This document shows positions 1 through 6,806 of a DNA stretch of 7,706 bases, piece by piece. Both the position numbers and the translations under genes were made by a program. This DNA comes from Candidatus Omnitrophota bacterium (lineage in GTDB: Bacteria > Omnitrophota > JAUWXU01). Under the pieces are notes generated by a model. It saw only the letters and a list, made by a program, of their open reading frames with translations. It did no database searches and was not told the DNA's origin. The stretch lies in assembly GCA_030616145.1 (NCBI GenBank), contig JAUWXU010000030.1, positions 1 to 7,706 on the forward strand. The letters run 5' to 3'. The first letter of the stretch is position 1. The number at the start of each line of letters is the position of its first letter.

Positions 1-629
1 CTATAGATAGTAACATCATAGAAGTTCCACCTTCCGTCTTTCCATTTTGCCTCTCGGGCAATAATCTTGGATTGAATTATTCTGTTTTTATCCTGCTCTA
101 AGATAATTACATCATTAAGTACTTTATCTTTAATGTCATAGTTTTTTACATAGATAAGACGATTCGGGATACCATAGATGGTGACATTCTTCAACTTGGT
201 TGTTTTCGGTCCGCTTTTCATTTTTTCCTGCTTTATGGATGAAGTAATACCTGATGTTCGGGGAACTACTTTGTCACTAACCAGAAAGGAGAGGATACTT
301 ACTATAAAGGCCGCTATCAGGAAAGGGGTTGCAATCCTCAGGATGCTGATTCCGGTTGTCCTCATCGCAGTGATTTCATTGTGGTTGTTAAGAGTTATCA
401 AGACGTAAACAGTAGAGACCAGCATAGCAATAGAGGCGGTCTGAACAAATATCAAAGGGATAAAGTTTAGATAATACCGGCCAAGGGTAAAAAGAGTAAT
501 CCGTTCAGAGATGATTTCGTCCAGATGTTCAAAAAGGTCAATAACTATGTAAAGGAAGGTAAATATTGCAATACAGTAGAGGAATGGCGAAATGATTTGT
601 TTAAGAAGATATCTGTCCAGGGTCCGCAT
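1..629 (-). CDS. lptG: LptG-like LPS export permease (YjgP/YjgQ family), N-terminal part, cut by window edge
   Basis: Partial gene: the first 209 residues are present, read from an ATG at 629, with no stop before the window edge. It starts MRTLDRYLLKQ and has three hydrophobic segments at about residues 11-33, 50-80 and 95-118. After the second comes the family-typical segment NNHNEITAMRTTGIS (81-95), then the start of the periplasmic beta-rich domain (from about 120). This matches the N-terminal half of LptF/LptG permeases, usually about 360 aa, which with the ATPase LptB extract lipopolysaccharide from the inner membrane and pass it to LptC/LptA. I call it LptG because it follows an LptF-like gene, as in the usual lptF-lptG order, and has the 'LDRYL' start; the two paralogues are hard to tell apart, so the F/G assignment is inference. 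A GAGG ribosome site (minus strand, 634-637) lies 4 nt before the ATG. The gap to the upstream gene is 17 nt, indicating cotranscription. Confidence 0.88.
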   Translation of the reverse strand, partial: MRTLDRYLLKQIISPFLYCIAIFTFLYIVIDLFEHLDEIISERITLFTLGRYYLNFIPLIFVQTASIAMLVSTVYVLITLNNHNEITAMRTTGISILRIATPFLIAAFIVSILSFLVSDKVVPRTSGITSSIKQEKMKSGPKTTKLKNVTIYGIPNRLIYVKNYDIKDKVLNDVIILEQDKNRIIQSKIIAREAKWKDGRWNFYDVTIY

Positions 630-646
630 AATCCCTCTTCAAGTTA

Positions 647-1741
647 TTATTTTTCCACCGCCAACCAAAACAAAATTATTCCCGCTGTAGCAATTAAAAT
701 ATCTGGAAACCACATACATAGCGCAGGCGAAAATGTCCCTGTTAGGACCAGGGCCTTGCCGGTCGACAATAACAAATAATATATGATAAATACGGCCAGG
801 CCTAAACCAAAACCAATGAATTTTTCTTCCCGTTTGGCCAGAAGGGCTAAGGGGAGTCCAATCATAACAAATACCAGACTGGCAAAGGACAACGAAAGCT
901 TTTTATGAAATTCTATTTTTGAGAGCAGTAGAGTTTTTCGCGAACAAGTCGGGTCTTTAATTTTTTTAATCAATTCCCGAAAGGTCATATCCTTTGGCTT
1001 TTTTTCGATGCCTTTTCCACTTAACTGACTTTGCAGATTTAAGGTTAGATAATATGTTTTGAAATTAAGCTTGTAGAAACTTGTAGGGTCTTCCGCGTTT
1101 GGTTCATCACTGGATCCATTGACCAGCTTAAGGGCGATCATCTTCTTTTCCGACATTGGAATGAGTTCACCACTTTCAGCAGTGATGGTTCGGGTGGGCC
1201 TTCCTTCTTGCGGTTGATAAATCCGGACGCCTTTTAATTTATTGCCGTCTATTTCATGGATGAAAATGATATAATCTTCGAATGCTTTGACAAATGTCCC
1301 TTCCTCCAGGCAGGCGGCCGGTTTTTTCATGCCAATTTCGAAGAGCAATCGCCTGATCGCAAAATGCATATCGGGGATCAGCCGGTCGTTTAACATAATT
1401 GAGAAAAAACTGAGAATCAACCCGATAATTATTGCCGGAATCATCAGTTTGTAGAGGTTAAGGCCGATTGCCTTTAAGGCCGTGATTTCATTGTCGGAGG
1501 AAAGTCTGCCAAAGGCCAGAAGGGTACCGGTTAATGTAGAGAGAGGAATGATGTAATTGAGGGGTTTCAAAAGGAGGAAAAAAAATAATTTTCCGACGTA
1601 GACAATCCCTATACCTTTGGTTATAATCAGGCCGCCTAATTTGACAATATTTCCTATAAATATCACCAGGACAAAGATTACCAGAGATAGAATGATTGAG
1701 CTGATCAATTCTTTTAATACGTAGTTATTGATTACTTTCAT
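647..1741 (-). CDS. lptF: LptF-like LPS export permease (YjgP/YjgQ family)
   Basis: Complete inner-membrane permease of 364 aa, close to the usual LptF/LptG length. Hydrophobic segments lie at about 12-34, 50-76 and 98-118, then a periplasmic jellyroll-type domain (about 125-265), then three more segments at about 281-301, 308-328 and 338-362. This 3 TM + beta domain + 3 TM layout is diagnostic of the family. The segment SSDNEITALKAIGLN (81-95) after TM2 matches the conserved cytoplasmic loop; in the family this region contacts LptB. Role by family: half of the LptB2FG transporter that lifts LPS out of the inner membrane. Start choice: the frame stays open upstream to an ATG at 1813, but that would add 24 residues inside the preceding gene; the ATG at 1741 gives the normal N-terminus (MKVINNYVLKE). 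A weak AAGG site lies 11 nt upstream inside the end of the ComF gene, whose stop is only 2 nt away, so translation is probably coupled. Confidence 0.92.
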   Translation of the reverse strand: MKVINNYVLKELISSIILSLVIFVLVIFIGNIVKLGGLIITKGIGIVYVGKLFFFLLLKPLNYIIPLSTLTGTLLAFGRLSSDNEITALKAIGLNLYKLMIPAIIIGLILSFFSIMLNDRLIPDMHFAIRRLLFEIGMKKPAACLEEGTFVKAFEDYIIFIHEIDGNKLKGVRIYQPQEGRPTRTITAESGELIPMSEKKMIALKLVNGSSDEPNAEDPTSFYKLNFKTYYLTLNLQSQLSGKGIEKKPKDMTFRELIKKIKDPTCSRKTLLLSKIEFHKKLSLSFASLVFVMIGLPLALLAKREEKFIGFGLGLAVFIIYYLLLSTGKALVLTGTFSPALCMWFPDILIATAGIILFWLAVEK

Positions 1742-1743
1742 AG

Positions 1744-2475
1744 TTAATTCGCCCTTGCTAATGTCAATACATAGATATTGTTTATTCCGGACTGCAGCAG
1801 AGCAGTAGAGCATTCATTTATGGTTGAGCCGGTAGTAAATACATCATCTACTAGGAGCACATTTTTCTCCGGAAAAAGTGAGCTATTTTTAATTTTGAAG
1901 GCCAGTTGGATGTTTGCTAGTCGTTCTTTTCCAGAGAGACCGGTTTGAGGTTTGGTCGGTCTGGTCTTGACCAGGTTATTTAAAGAAAGGGGGATATTAA
2001 ATCTTTTGCCTATTTGCTCTGCCAGCAAAGCCGACTGATTGAATTCCCTTTCTCTTAATCTTGCTGGGTGGAGAGGTACCGGAATAATTAGATCGATATT
2101 TCCAAAGTCTAAATAGCGGTTCATAAAGTCAGTCATTAGTTTTCCTAGGGGGGCAGCCATAAACACTTTTTTGTTGTATTTTAACAGATGAATACATTCT
2201 TTTAAAATGCCTTGATAAAGACCGGTTGACCAGGCCTGGGTGAAAGCATAGTCTTTTTTAGAACAACCTCCACACTGTGGTTTTTCCTCAACTGAGCCTG
2301 GTAGGACCATTCCGCACTTGATGCAAAAGGGCGGCTGGTTTTTACTGATTTTATTCCAGCAGGATTCACATAGATAACGAGTATTTGTTAGTTCCAATTT
2401 CAATCCGCAGGTCTGACAGTATAAGGGATAGATTAGATTAATCAACCCTTTGAAGATTAATCCCGGTCTAATCAT
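1744..2475 (-). CDS. comF: ComF-family double zinc ribbon phosphoribosyltransferase-like protein
   Basis: A 243-aa protein with the two parts of the ComF/GntX family. The N-terminus has eight cysteines in four CxxC pairs (C20/C23, C36/C39, C51/C54, C68/C71), enough for two zinc ribbons. The C-terminal half is a phosphoribosyltransferase fold with the PRPP-binding loop VLLVDDVFTTGST (206-218), preceded by the family segments IPVPLHPARLREREFNQS and KTRPTKPQTGLSGKERLAN. In naturally competent bacteria ComF is a cytosolic protein needed for uptake or handling of transforming DNA; in many others it is present with no proven role, and its enzymatic reaction is not established. No comE or pil genes are in view, so competence is not shown here. 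It is the first gene of the leftward operon with the two LPS permeases. The ATG at 2475 has no Shine-Dalgarno sequence; a promoter places the predicted transcript start at or next to it (leaderless). Confidence 0.9.
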   Translation of the reverse strand: MIRPGLIFKGLINLIYPLYCQTCGLKLELTNTRYLCESCWNKISKNQPPFCIKCGMVLPGSVEEKPQCGGCSKKDYAFTQAWSTGLYQGILKECIHLLKYNKKVFMAAPLGKLMTDFMNRYLDFGNIDLIIPVPLHPARLREREFNQSALLAEQIGKRFNIPLSLNNLVKTRPTKPQTGLSGKERLANIQLAFKIKNSSLFPEKNVLLVDDVFTTGSTINECSTALLQSGINNIYVLTLARAN

Positions 2476-2510
2476 ATAACTAATATACTATTCTGGGCTG
2501 AAAATGTCAA
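2475..2510 (-). promoter_or_regulatory. Sigma-70-type promoter for comF-lptF-lptG, predicted leaderless
   Basis: On the minus strand there is a perfect -35 TTGACA (2505-2510), a 17-bp spacer and a -10 TATATT (2482-2487, 5 of 6 consensus). The -10 ends 6 nt before the ATG of the ComF gene, so the expected start site at about 7 nt downstream falls on the A of the ATG (2475). No Shine-Dalgarno-like sequence lies in between. The hexamers and spacing are read directly; promoter activity and leaderless translation are inferred. Confidence 0.7.
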
Positions 2511-2539
2511 TTGCCTGAGAAGAGAATAGAGAAAATCAC

Positions 2540-2575
2540 TTGTCAGATCAGGGAAATAGTAGTAAAATAAAATTA
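2540..2575 (+). promoter_or_regulatory. Sigma-70-type promoter for the antiporter-HAD-GH65-GT4 operon, predicted leaderless
   Basis: On the plus strand there is TTGTCA (2540-2545, 5 of 6 consensus), a 17-bp spacer and TAAAAT (2563-2568, 5 of 6). The -10 ends 6 nt before the ATG at 2575, which places the expected transcript start on the start codon. The nearest purine-rich run (GGGA, 2551-2554) is 20 nt away and lies inside the promoter spacer, so it cannot act as a ribosome site on this transcript. The geometry is identical to that of the opposing promoter. Activity is inferred. Confidence 0.65.
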
Positions 2576-3804
2576 TGAATTCCATTCTGATTGTGGGAGT
2601 TATTGTCTTTAGCGGTTTTATCTGCGGGGAGATAGCCAAAAAAATTAAACTACCCAAGATTACCGGCTATATCATCGCCGGCGTTCTGTTAAATCCTGAT
2701 TTATCCGGGATCATACCCGCAAATTTCATAGCTCACACAGACCTTGTTACGAACCTTTGCCTTTGCTTTATTACCTTTTCTATCGGCGGCACTCTTCTCT
2801 ATCCCCGCATAAAAAAGTTAGGCAGGGGGATTTTATCCATTACCCTGTGCGAGGCGGAATTTGCCTTTCTGGCCGTTACGCTCGGTTTTTTAGCAGTTGC
2901 TCCATTTTTTATTCACATTCCCGGGGCCAGCTGGTTTGCTACATTTATTCCAATCAGCCTATTGCTGGGTTCGCTGGCCTCTCCCACAGACCCTTCTGCT
3001 ATCCTGGCAGTTACGCAGGAATATAAGGCCCGGGGCAAGGTTTGCTCCACCATGATGGGGGTTGCGGCCTTTGATGATGTTACCGGAATTATAAATTTCA
3101 GTTTGGCAATTATAATTGCTCGGGTATTTGTGACTGGCGGTAGTTTCAGCATATATAGTTCATTGCTGCAGCCATTATTGATTGTTGTCGCCTCTATTAT
3201 CCTGGGAATCGCTTTTGGATTAATATTTAATTGGGTTACTTCGTTTATAAAAAAAGAAACAGAAGGCGTCTTTATTGTATTGATTTTAGGGATATTAGCG
3301 TTTTGTTTCGGGATTGCCAGGTATTTGCATTTTGATGAACTTTTGTCCACGATGACAATGGGGGCAGTAGTTGTCAATTATAATGCAAAAAGCAACAGGA
3401 TATTTAAAATACTGGAACGCTATACTGACGAGTTAATCTTTGTTGTGTTTTTCACCATCAGCGGGATGTATCTTAATTTTTCCGTATTGGCTTCTTATTT
3501 CGGTCTTGTTTTATTATTTGTTGTTTTCAGGGATGTCGGCAAGATTCTAGGGGCCTGGACAGGCGCGGTAATTGCTAAATCTCCCTCTGCGGTAAAAAAA
3601 TATACAGCCGGAGGACTAATTCCCCAGGGCGGTATAGTTATTGGTCTGGCTTTGCTGATGAAGCAAAATGACATCTTTAACGCCTTTTCTGACATAGTGA
3701 TAAGCATTATTATCGGTGCCACGGTCATCCATGAGTTTATCGGACCAATCCTTGCAAAGATAGCACTGCTGAAGGCAGGGGAAATAAAGGAGGGTATAGG
3801 ATAA
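2575..3804 (+). CDS. Na+/H+ (cation:proton) antiporter, CPA superfamily membrane domain only
   Basis: A 409-aa polytopic inner-membrane protein, about 11-13 hydrophobic segments, spanning the Na_H_Exchanger domain. Key features: LPKITGYIIAGVLLNP near the N-terminus (26-41), T138-D139 in SLASPTDPSA (the TM4 unwound region of these antiporters), D167-D168 in AAFDDVTGI (ion-binding carboxylates of TM5), R319/K323 in FRDVGKILGAW, and GGLIPQGGIVIGLAL (347-360). The double aspartate is typical of electrogenic antiporters, while electroneutral ones usually have Asn-Asp, so an electrogenic Na+/H+ exchange is the likely role; ion and stoichiometry are inferred. No TrkA-N/RCK or universal-stress domain follows the membrane part, unlike KefB/C-type K+ efflux proteins. 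It is the first gene of the rightward operon. The ATG has no ribosome site but sits exactly at the predicted transcript start. Its TAA stop overlaps the next ATG by 1 nt. Confidence 0.9.
   Translation: MNSILIVGVIVFSGFICGEIAKKIKLPKITGYIIAGVLLNPDLSGIIPANFIAHTDLVTNLCLCFITFSIGGTLLYPRIKKLGRGILSITLCEAEFAFLAVTLGFLAVAPFFIHIPGASWFATFIPISLLLGSLASPTDPSAILAVTQEYKARGKVCSTMMGVAAFDDVTGIINFSLAIIIARVFVTGGSFSIYSSLLQPLLIVVASIILGIAFGLIFNWVTSFIKKETEGVFIVLILGILAFCFGIARYLHFDELLSTMTMGAVVVNYNAKSNRIFKILERYTDELIFVVFFTISGMYLNFSVLASYFGLVLLFVVFRDVGKILGAWTGAVIAKSPSAVKKYTAGGLIPQGGIVIGLALLMKQNDIFNAFSDIVISIIIGATVIHEFIGPILAKIALLKAGEIKEGIG
3787..3794 (+). promoter_or_regulatory. Strong Shine-Dalgarno site for the HAD gene
   Basis: AAGGAGGG lies in the last codons of the antiporter gene, 9 nt before the ATG at 3804. 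It fixes that start and contrasts with the lack of any such site at the first gene of this operon, so the organism does use Shine-Dalgarno initiation for internal genes. Confidence 0.75.
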
Positions 3805-4454
3805 TGTTTAAGGCCGCGATTTTTGATCTGGACGGCGTAATTGTCAATACAGTACCGTTGCATTTCAAGGCATGGAAGAAGATGTTTTCCGAATATGGCA
3901 TAGATTTTACATTTGACGATTATAAATCCAAGGTTGATGGTATTCCCCGCTACGATGGGGCAAGGGCAATCCTGAAGGACCGTAGCGAGGCAGAGATAAA
4001 AAAGGCCGCTGCCGCCAAACAGGTATATTTTGTTGAATTGATTGAGTCTGAAGAGGTGCCTGTCTATACCTCCTCAATAGATTTAATCAAAGAATTAAAG
4101 GGGCATAATAAGAAGATAGCCATTGCCTCTTCCAGCCGCAATTGCAAAAGGATTTTAGAGCAGACAAAGATTATTCATTTAGCAGATGCCATTGTAGACG
4201 GCAGCGATCTTAGCCGCGGCAAGCCCGATCCCCAGATTTTCCAGATGGCCGCAGATAGACTGGCCTGTCCCCACCAGGAATGCCTTGTCTTTGAGGATGC
4301 TGTCTTGGGGGTTGAGGCAGCGATAAACGGAAAGATGCTCTGCATCGGCATTGACCGCTATGGTAATCCCGCTAGGCTTGCCGGGGCAAATTTAATCGTT
4401 GATGATTTATCCAAGGTGGATTATAATACAATCGAGGAGTTGTTTAAAAAATGA
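3804..4454 (+). CDS. pgmB: Beta-phosphoglucomutase-type HAD-superfamily enzyme
   Basis: A 216-aa cytosolic HAD subclass IA protein, usual for beta-phosphoglucomutases. All four HAD motifs are present: FDLDGVIVN with nucleophile D8 and acid/base D10; serines S109-S111 in AIASSSRN; K140 in RGKPDPQIF; and E164-D165 in VFEDAVLGVEAA for Mg2+. The cap region has HFKAWKKMF and VDGIPRYDGARAIL; the latter is typical of beta-PGM family members encoded beside GH65 enzymes. Predicted reaction: beta-D-glucose 1-phosphate to D-glucose 6-phosphate via a glucose 1,6-bisphosphate intermediate. This is supported mainly by the next gene, whose product releases beta-glucose 1-phosphate. Asp at position 10 is common to mutases and phosphatases, so a sugar-phosphate phosphatase remains possible. 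The start overlaps the antiporter stop (TAATG) and the stop overlaps the GH65 start (ATGA), giving tight translational coupling on both sides. Confidence 0.87.
   Translation: MFKAAIFDLDGVIVNTVPLHFKAWKKMFSEYGIDFTFDDYKSKVDGIPRYDGARAILKDRSEAEIKKAAAAKQVYFVELIESEEVPVYTSSIDLIKELKGHNKKIAIASSSRNCKRILEQTKIIHLADAIVDGSDLSRGKPDPQIFQMAADRLACPHQECLVFEDAVLGVEAAINGKMLCIGIDRYGNPARLAGANLIVDDLSKVDYNTIEELFKK
4434..4439 (+). promoter_or_regulatory. Shine-Dalgarno site for GH65 phosphorylase, followed by an A6 run and ATGA overlap
   Basis: GAGGAG lies 11 nt before the ATG at 4451, a little farther than ideal. The start codon shares ATGA with the HAD stop codon (TGA, 4452-4454), so stop-and-restart coupling is likely. 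A six-A run (4446-4451) sits directly at the overlap. Confidence 0.6.
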
Positions 4455-6790
4455 GGGATTATTATTCTAAATACAGCAATGAATATTCCTGGCTAATCAA
4501 GGAAGAGGGCTGGGTAAAATCTCTTCAGGGTGTGAGGGAATCTCAGATGGCTCTTGGTAATGGTTTTTTGGGCAGCCGGGCAATTTTAGAAGAATTGCCC
4601 TATGATTCCAAGCCCGGAACCTATATTGCTGGGCTCTATGATGACGTGGGGTCTCAGGTCGCTGAACTGGTTAACCTGCCTAATCCGTTTAATTTTAAAA
4701 TCACTGCCGATGGCGAGAAGATGGGACTTGTTACGATGGACGTTGAGGAACACAAAAGAAGCCTCAATTTGAGACACGGCCTTTTGCTACGGCACAGCGT
4801 TTTTCAGGATACCCGCAAAAGAAAGTATGATTATCAGAGTTTGAGATTTATCTCGATGCACAATAAGAATCTTGGTGTTATGCAAATTGTCTTTACCCCG
4901 CTGGACGACGGAGCGACTGTATCAATTGAAACCGGAATAGATACATCGATCTATAATTCGGGAACCGTGACCGAAGGACGCAAGAAGCATTTCAGGGTTA
5001 AGGAATTAGGGCAATTTAAAAATGAAGGTTATCTTGTGCTCGAGACCTTCAGTAAATCGAGTACAATAATTCTTAGAAGCGGATTTTATTATCAGACCAG
5101 AGGCAAAAAGGTTATAGCCAAGGACAATGTATTTGAACTTAAATTACGAAAGAATCAGACTGTCGTATTTACCAAGATATTTTATATAGACAGAGTTAGT
5201 GACCAAAAATATTTAGAAAAGGTCAAAAGGGCTTCGGAGAAGAATTTCAGAAAGGCCTTTCAGGCCAAATTTAGTCAGCTGATAAGCAGGCATATCCGCG
5301 CCTGGGAGGATTTATGGGATGTAGCCGAGGTTTCGGTATGGACTGCCCCCGAGATTGAAAAAAATTTCAGATTCAATATCTACCATATGTTAATTTGTAA
5401 ACCCCAGGATAATGGTTTATCCAGCGTGGGGGCAAAGGCGTTGACCGGTGAAGGTTACCGCGGACATATTTTCTGGGATGCTGAAATTTTCGCCTTCCCT
5501 TTTTATCTATATACCTTTCCGGAAGCAGCCAGGGATATGCTGTTGTATAGATACAGAAGATTAGATGGGGCAAGGGATATTGCCAGGGCCCAGTGTTTTA
5601 AGGGGGCTATGTTCCCCTGGGAATCTGCCGGACTGGAAGGAAAGGAGCAAACACCTGATCGGGCTAAAGACTTGGATGGAAAGATAATCAGAATACATAC
5701 CGGAGAACAGGAACATCACCTGACTGCGGATGTTGCCTATGCCTTTCATCATTATTATAATGCTACCGGTGATGAAACATTCCTCAGGGATTATGGTTAC
5801 GAAGTGTTTTTTGAGACCGCCAGATTTTGGGCCAGCCGCGTTGAATATAATAAAAGGAAAAAGAAATACGAAATCAAGCATGTCATTGGCCCTGACGAAT
5901 TTCATCCGGATGTTAACAATAATGCCTTTACTAATGTGATGGCCAGGTGGAATTTAGCCATAGCCTATGAGATGTTCTGCAAGGCAGAAAAATCGTTCCC
6001 GTTGGCCTTGAAAAAATTGACCCAGAAGATAGGGCTTTTAGCCAAAGAACCAGCGGTCTGGAAGAAGATAGCCGCTCATATTACCATCAAGGTAGGCAAA
6101 GACAAATTAATTGAGCAATTTGATGGATTTTTCAAAAAGAGGAAGGTTGAGATAACCAGTTGGGATGAAAATTCTATTCCGATTATTACGGAGAAACTTA
6201 CTCCCCGGGACTATGCTAAAACACAACTGATCAAGCAGGGGGATGTGGTTATATTTTTGCATCTGCTTTCGGATGCCTTTAGCCTTAAGGCCAAAAGAAA
6301 AAATTATCAGTATTATCTGGAAAGGACCATCCACAGGTCCTCATTAAGTGTTCCCACTTATGCGATTATGGCTGCTGATGTAGGAGATAGAAATAAAGCT
6401 TATCGGTTTTTTAATGTAGCATTACATACTGATCTCAGCAATCTTCACGGCAATACATCGGTGGGTATCCACATTGCCTCTATCGGCGGCACCTGGCAGA
6501 TTTTGATAAATGGTTTTGCCGGGGTGAGAATTGAAAAAGGGATATTGTCGATTAATCCGAGGTTGCCCGGGATGTGGCGGAAGATTCTTTTTTCGCTGCG
6601 CTGGCGGGGGAGACTGCTTAGGTTAGAAGTCAAAAATAACGTAGTAAGAGTTCAGGTTATCTCCCCGGAAAAAAAGAAGGGGAAGGTTAAGATAAAGGTG
6701 TTTGGCGTACTGCATGAATTGAGCGGCAATAAGACATTTGATTTTAAGCGCAGGAAAGGCGCAGAAGAAAAAAAGACCTATTATTTATAA
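4451..6790 (+). CDS. GH65 family alpha-glucoside (disaccharide) phosphorylase
   Basis: A 779-aa cytosolic enzyme of normal GH65 length. The N-terminal beta-sandwich domain has GNGFLGSRAILEE and KPGTYIAGLYDD. The (alpha/alpha)6 barrel has FWDAEIF (341-347) and GAMFPWESAGLEG. The general acid is E483 in VIGPDEFHPDVNNNAFTN, and K595-Q596 lie in KQGDVVIFLHLL. Phosphate-binding residues are present: S630-S631 in HRSSLS and H674 in SVGIHIASIGGTWQ. Having the Ser-Ser-His phosphate site argues for a phosphorylase rather than a hydrolase. Reaction by family: alpha-glucoside + Pi to beta-glucose 1-phosphate + acceptor, reversible. Specificity is unknown; GH65 members act on maltose, trehalose, trehalose 6-phosphate, kojibiose, nigerose, glucosylglycerol and glucosylrhamnose. 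The GPDEFH form is closer to what I recall of kojibiose/trehalose-type enzymes than to the GPNEY of lactobacillus maltose phosphorylase, but this is weak evidence. The C-terminus (from about 740) is very lysine/arginine-rich. No signal peptide. Partner: the beta-PGM-type gene just upstream. Confidence 0.93.
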   Translation: MRDYYSKYSNEYSWLIKEEGWVKSLQGVRESQMALGNGFLGSRAILEELPYDSKPGTYIAGLYDDVGSQVAELVNLPNPFNFKITADGEKMGLVTMDVEEHKRSLNLRHGLLLRHSVFQDTRKRKYDYQSLRFISMHNKNLGVMQIVFTPLDDGATVSIETGIDTSIYNSGTVTEGRKKHFRVKELGQFKNEGYLVLETFSKSSTIILRSGFYYQTRGKKVIAKDNVFELKLRKNQTVVFTKIFYIDRVSDQKYLEKVKRASEKNFRKAFQAKFSQLISRHIRAWEDLWDVAEVSVWTAPEIEKNFRFNIYHMLICKPQDNGLSSVGAKALTGEGYRGHIFWDAEIFAFPFYLYTFPEAARDMLLYRYRRLDGARDIARAQCFKGAMFPWESAGLEGKEQTPDRAKDLDGKIIRIHTGEQEHHLTADVAYAFHHYYNATGDETFLRDYGYEVFFETARFWASRVEYNKRKKKYEIKHVIGPDEFHPDVNNNAFTNVMARWNLAIAYEMFCKAEKSFPLALKKLTQKIGLLAKEPAVWKKIAAHITIKVGKDKLIEQFDGFFKKRKVEITSWDENSIPIITEKLTPRDYAKTQLIKQGDVVIFLHLLSDAFSLKAKRKNYQYYLERTIHRSSLSVPTYAIMAADVGDRNKAYRFFNVALHTDLSNLHGNTSVGIHIASIGGTWQILINGFAGVRIEKGILSINPRLPGMWRKILFSLRWRGRLLRLEVKNNVVRVQVISPEKKKGKVKIKVFGVLHELSGNKTFDFKRRKGAEEKKTYYL

Positions 6791-6796
6791 GCTTTA

Positions 6797-6802
6797 GAGG
6801 AG
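6797..6802 (+). promoter_or_regulatory. Shine-Dalgarno site for the glycosyltransferase gene
   Basis: GAGGAG in the 16-nt gap after the GH65 stop. Two ATG codons follow in tandem: 6807 (4 nt away) and 6810 (7 nt away). The spacing favours the second, but the two starts differ by only one methionine. Confidence 0.65.
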
Positions 6803-6806
6803 AAGG

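Noticed and set aside
178..779. Two plus-strand open frames (76 and 84 codons)
   Set aside because: They are antisense to the lptG/lptF genes, which have full family structure on the minus strand.
1742..1813. Upstream ATG at 1813 extending lptF by 24 residues
   Set aside because: The extension lies wholly inside the ComF reading frame, is not hydrophobic or family-like, and the ATG at 1741 gives the normal permease N-terminus.
2443..2445. Alternative TTG start for the ComF gene, preceded by AAAGGG
   Set aside because: The purine run directly abuts the TTG, leaving no spacing for ribosome binding, and the ATG at 2475 sits at the predicted transcript start.
2505..2545. Repeated TGTCA (2505-2509 and 2541-2545) as a possible operator pair
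   Set aside because: Both copies coincide with the -35 hexamers of the two promoters, which explains them; five bases are too few to claim a regulator site.
2913..3377. A 154-codon open frame on the minus strand
   Set aside because: It is antisense to the core of the antiporter, whose frame has clear family motifs; composition is low-complexity Ile/Thr/Ala as expected of a shadow frame.
5561..5905. A 114-codon open frame on the minus strand
   Set aside because: It is antisense to the catalytic region of GH65 and shows no recognisable domain or ribosome site.
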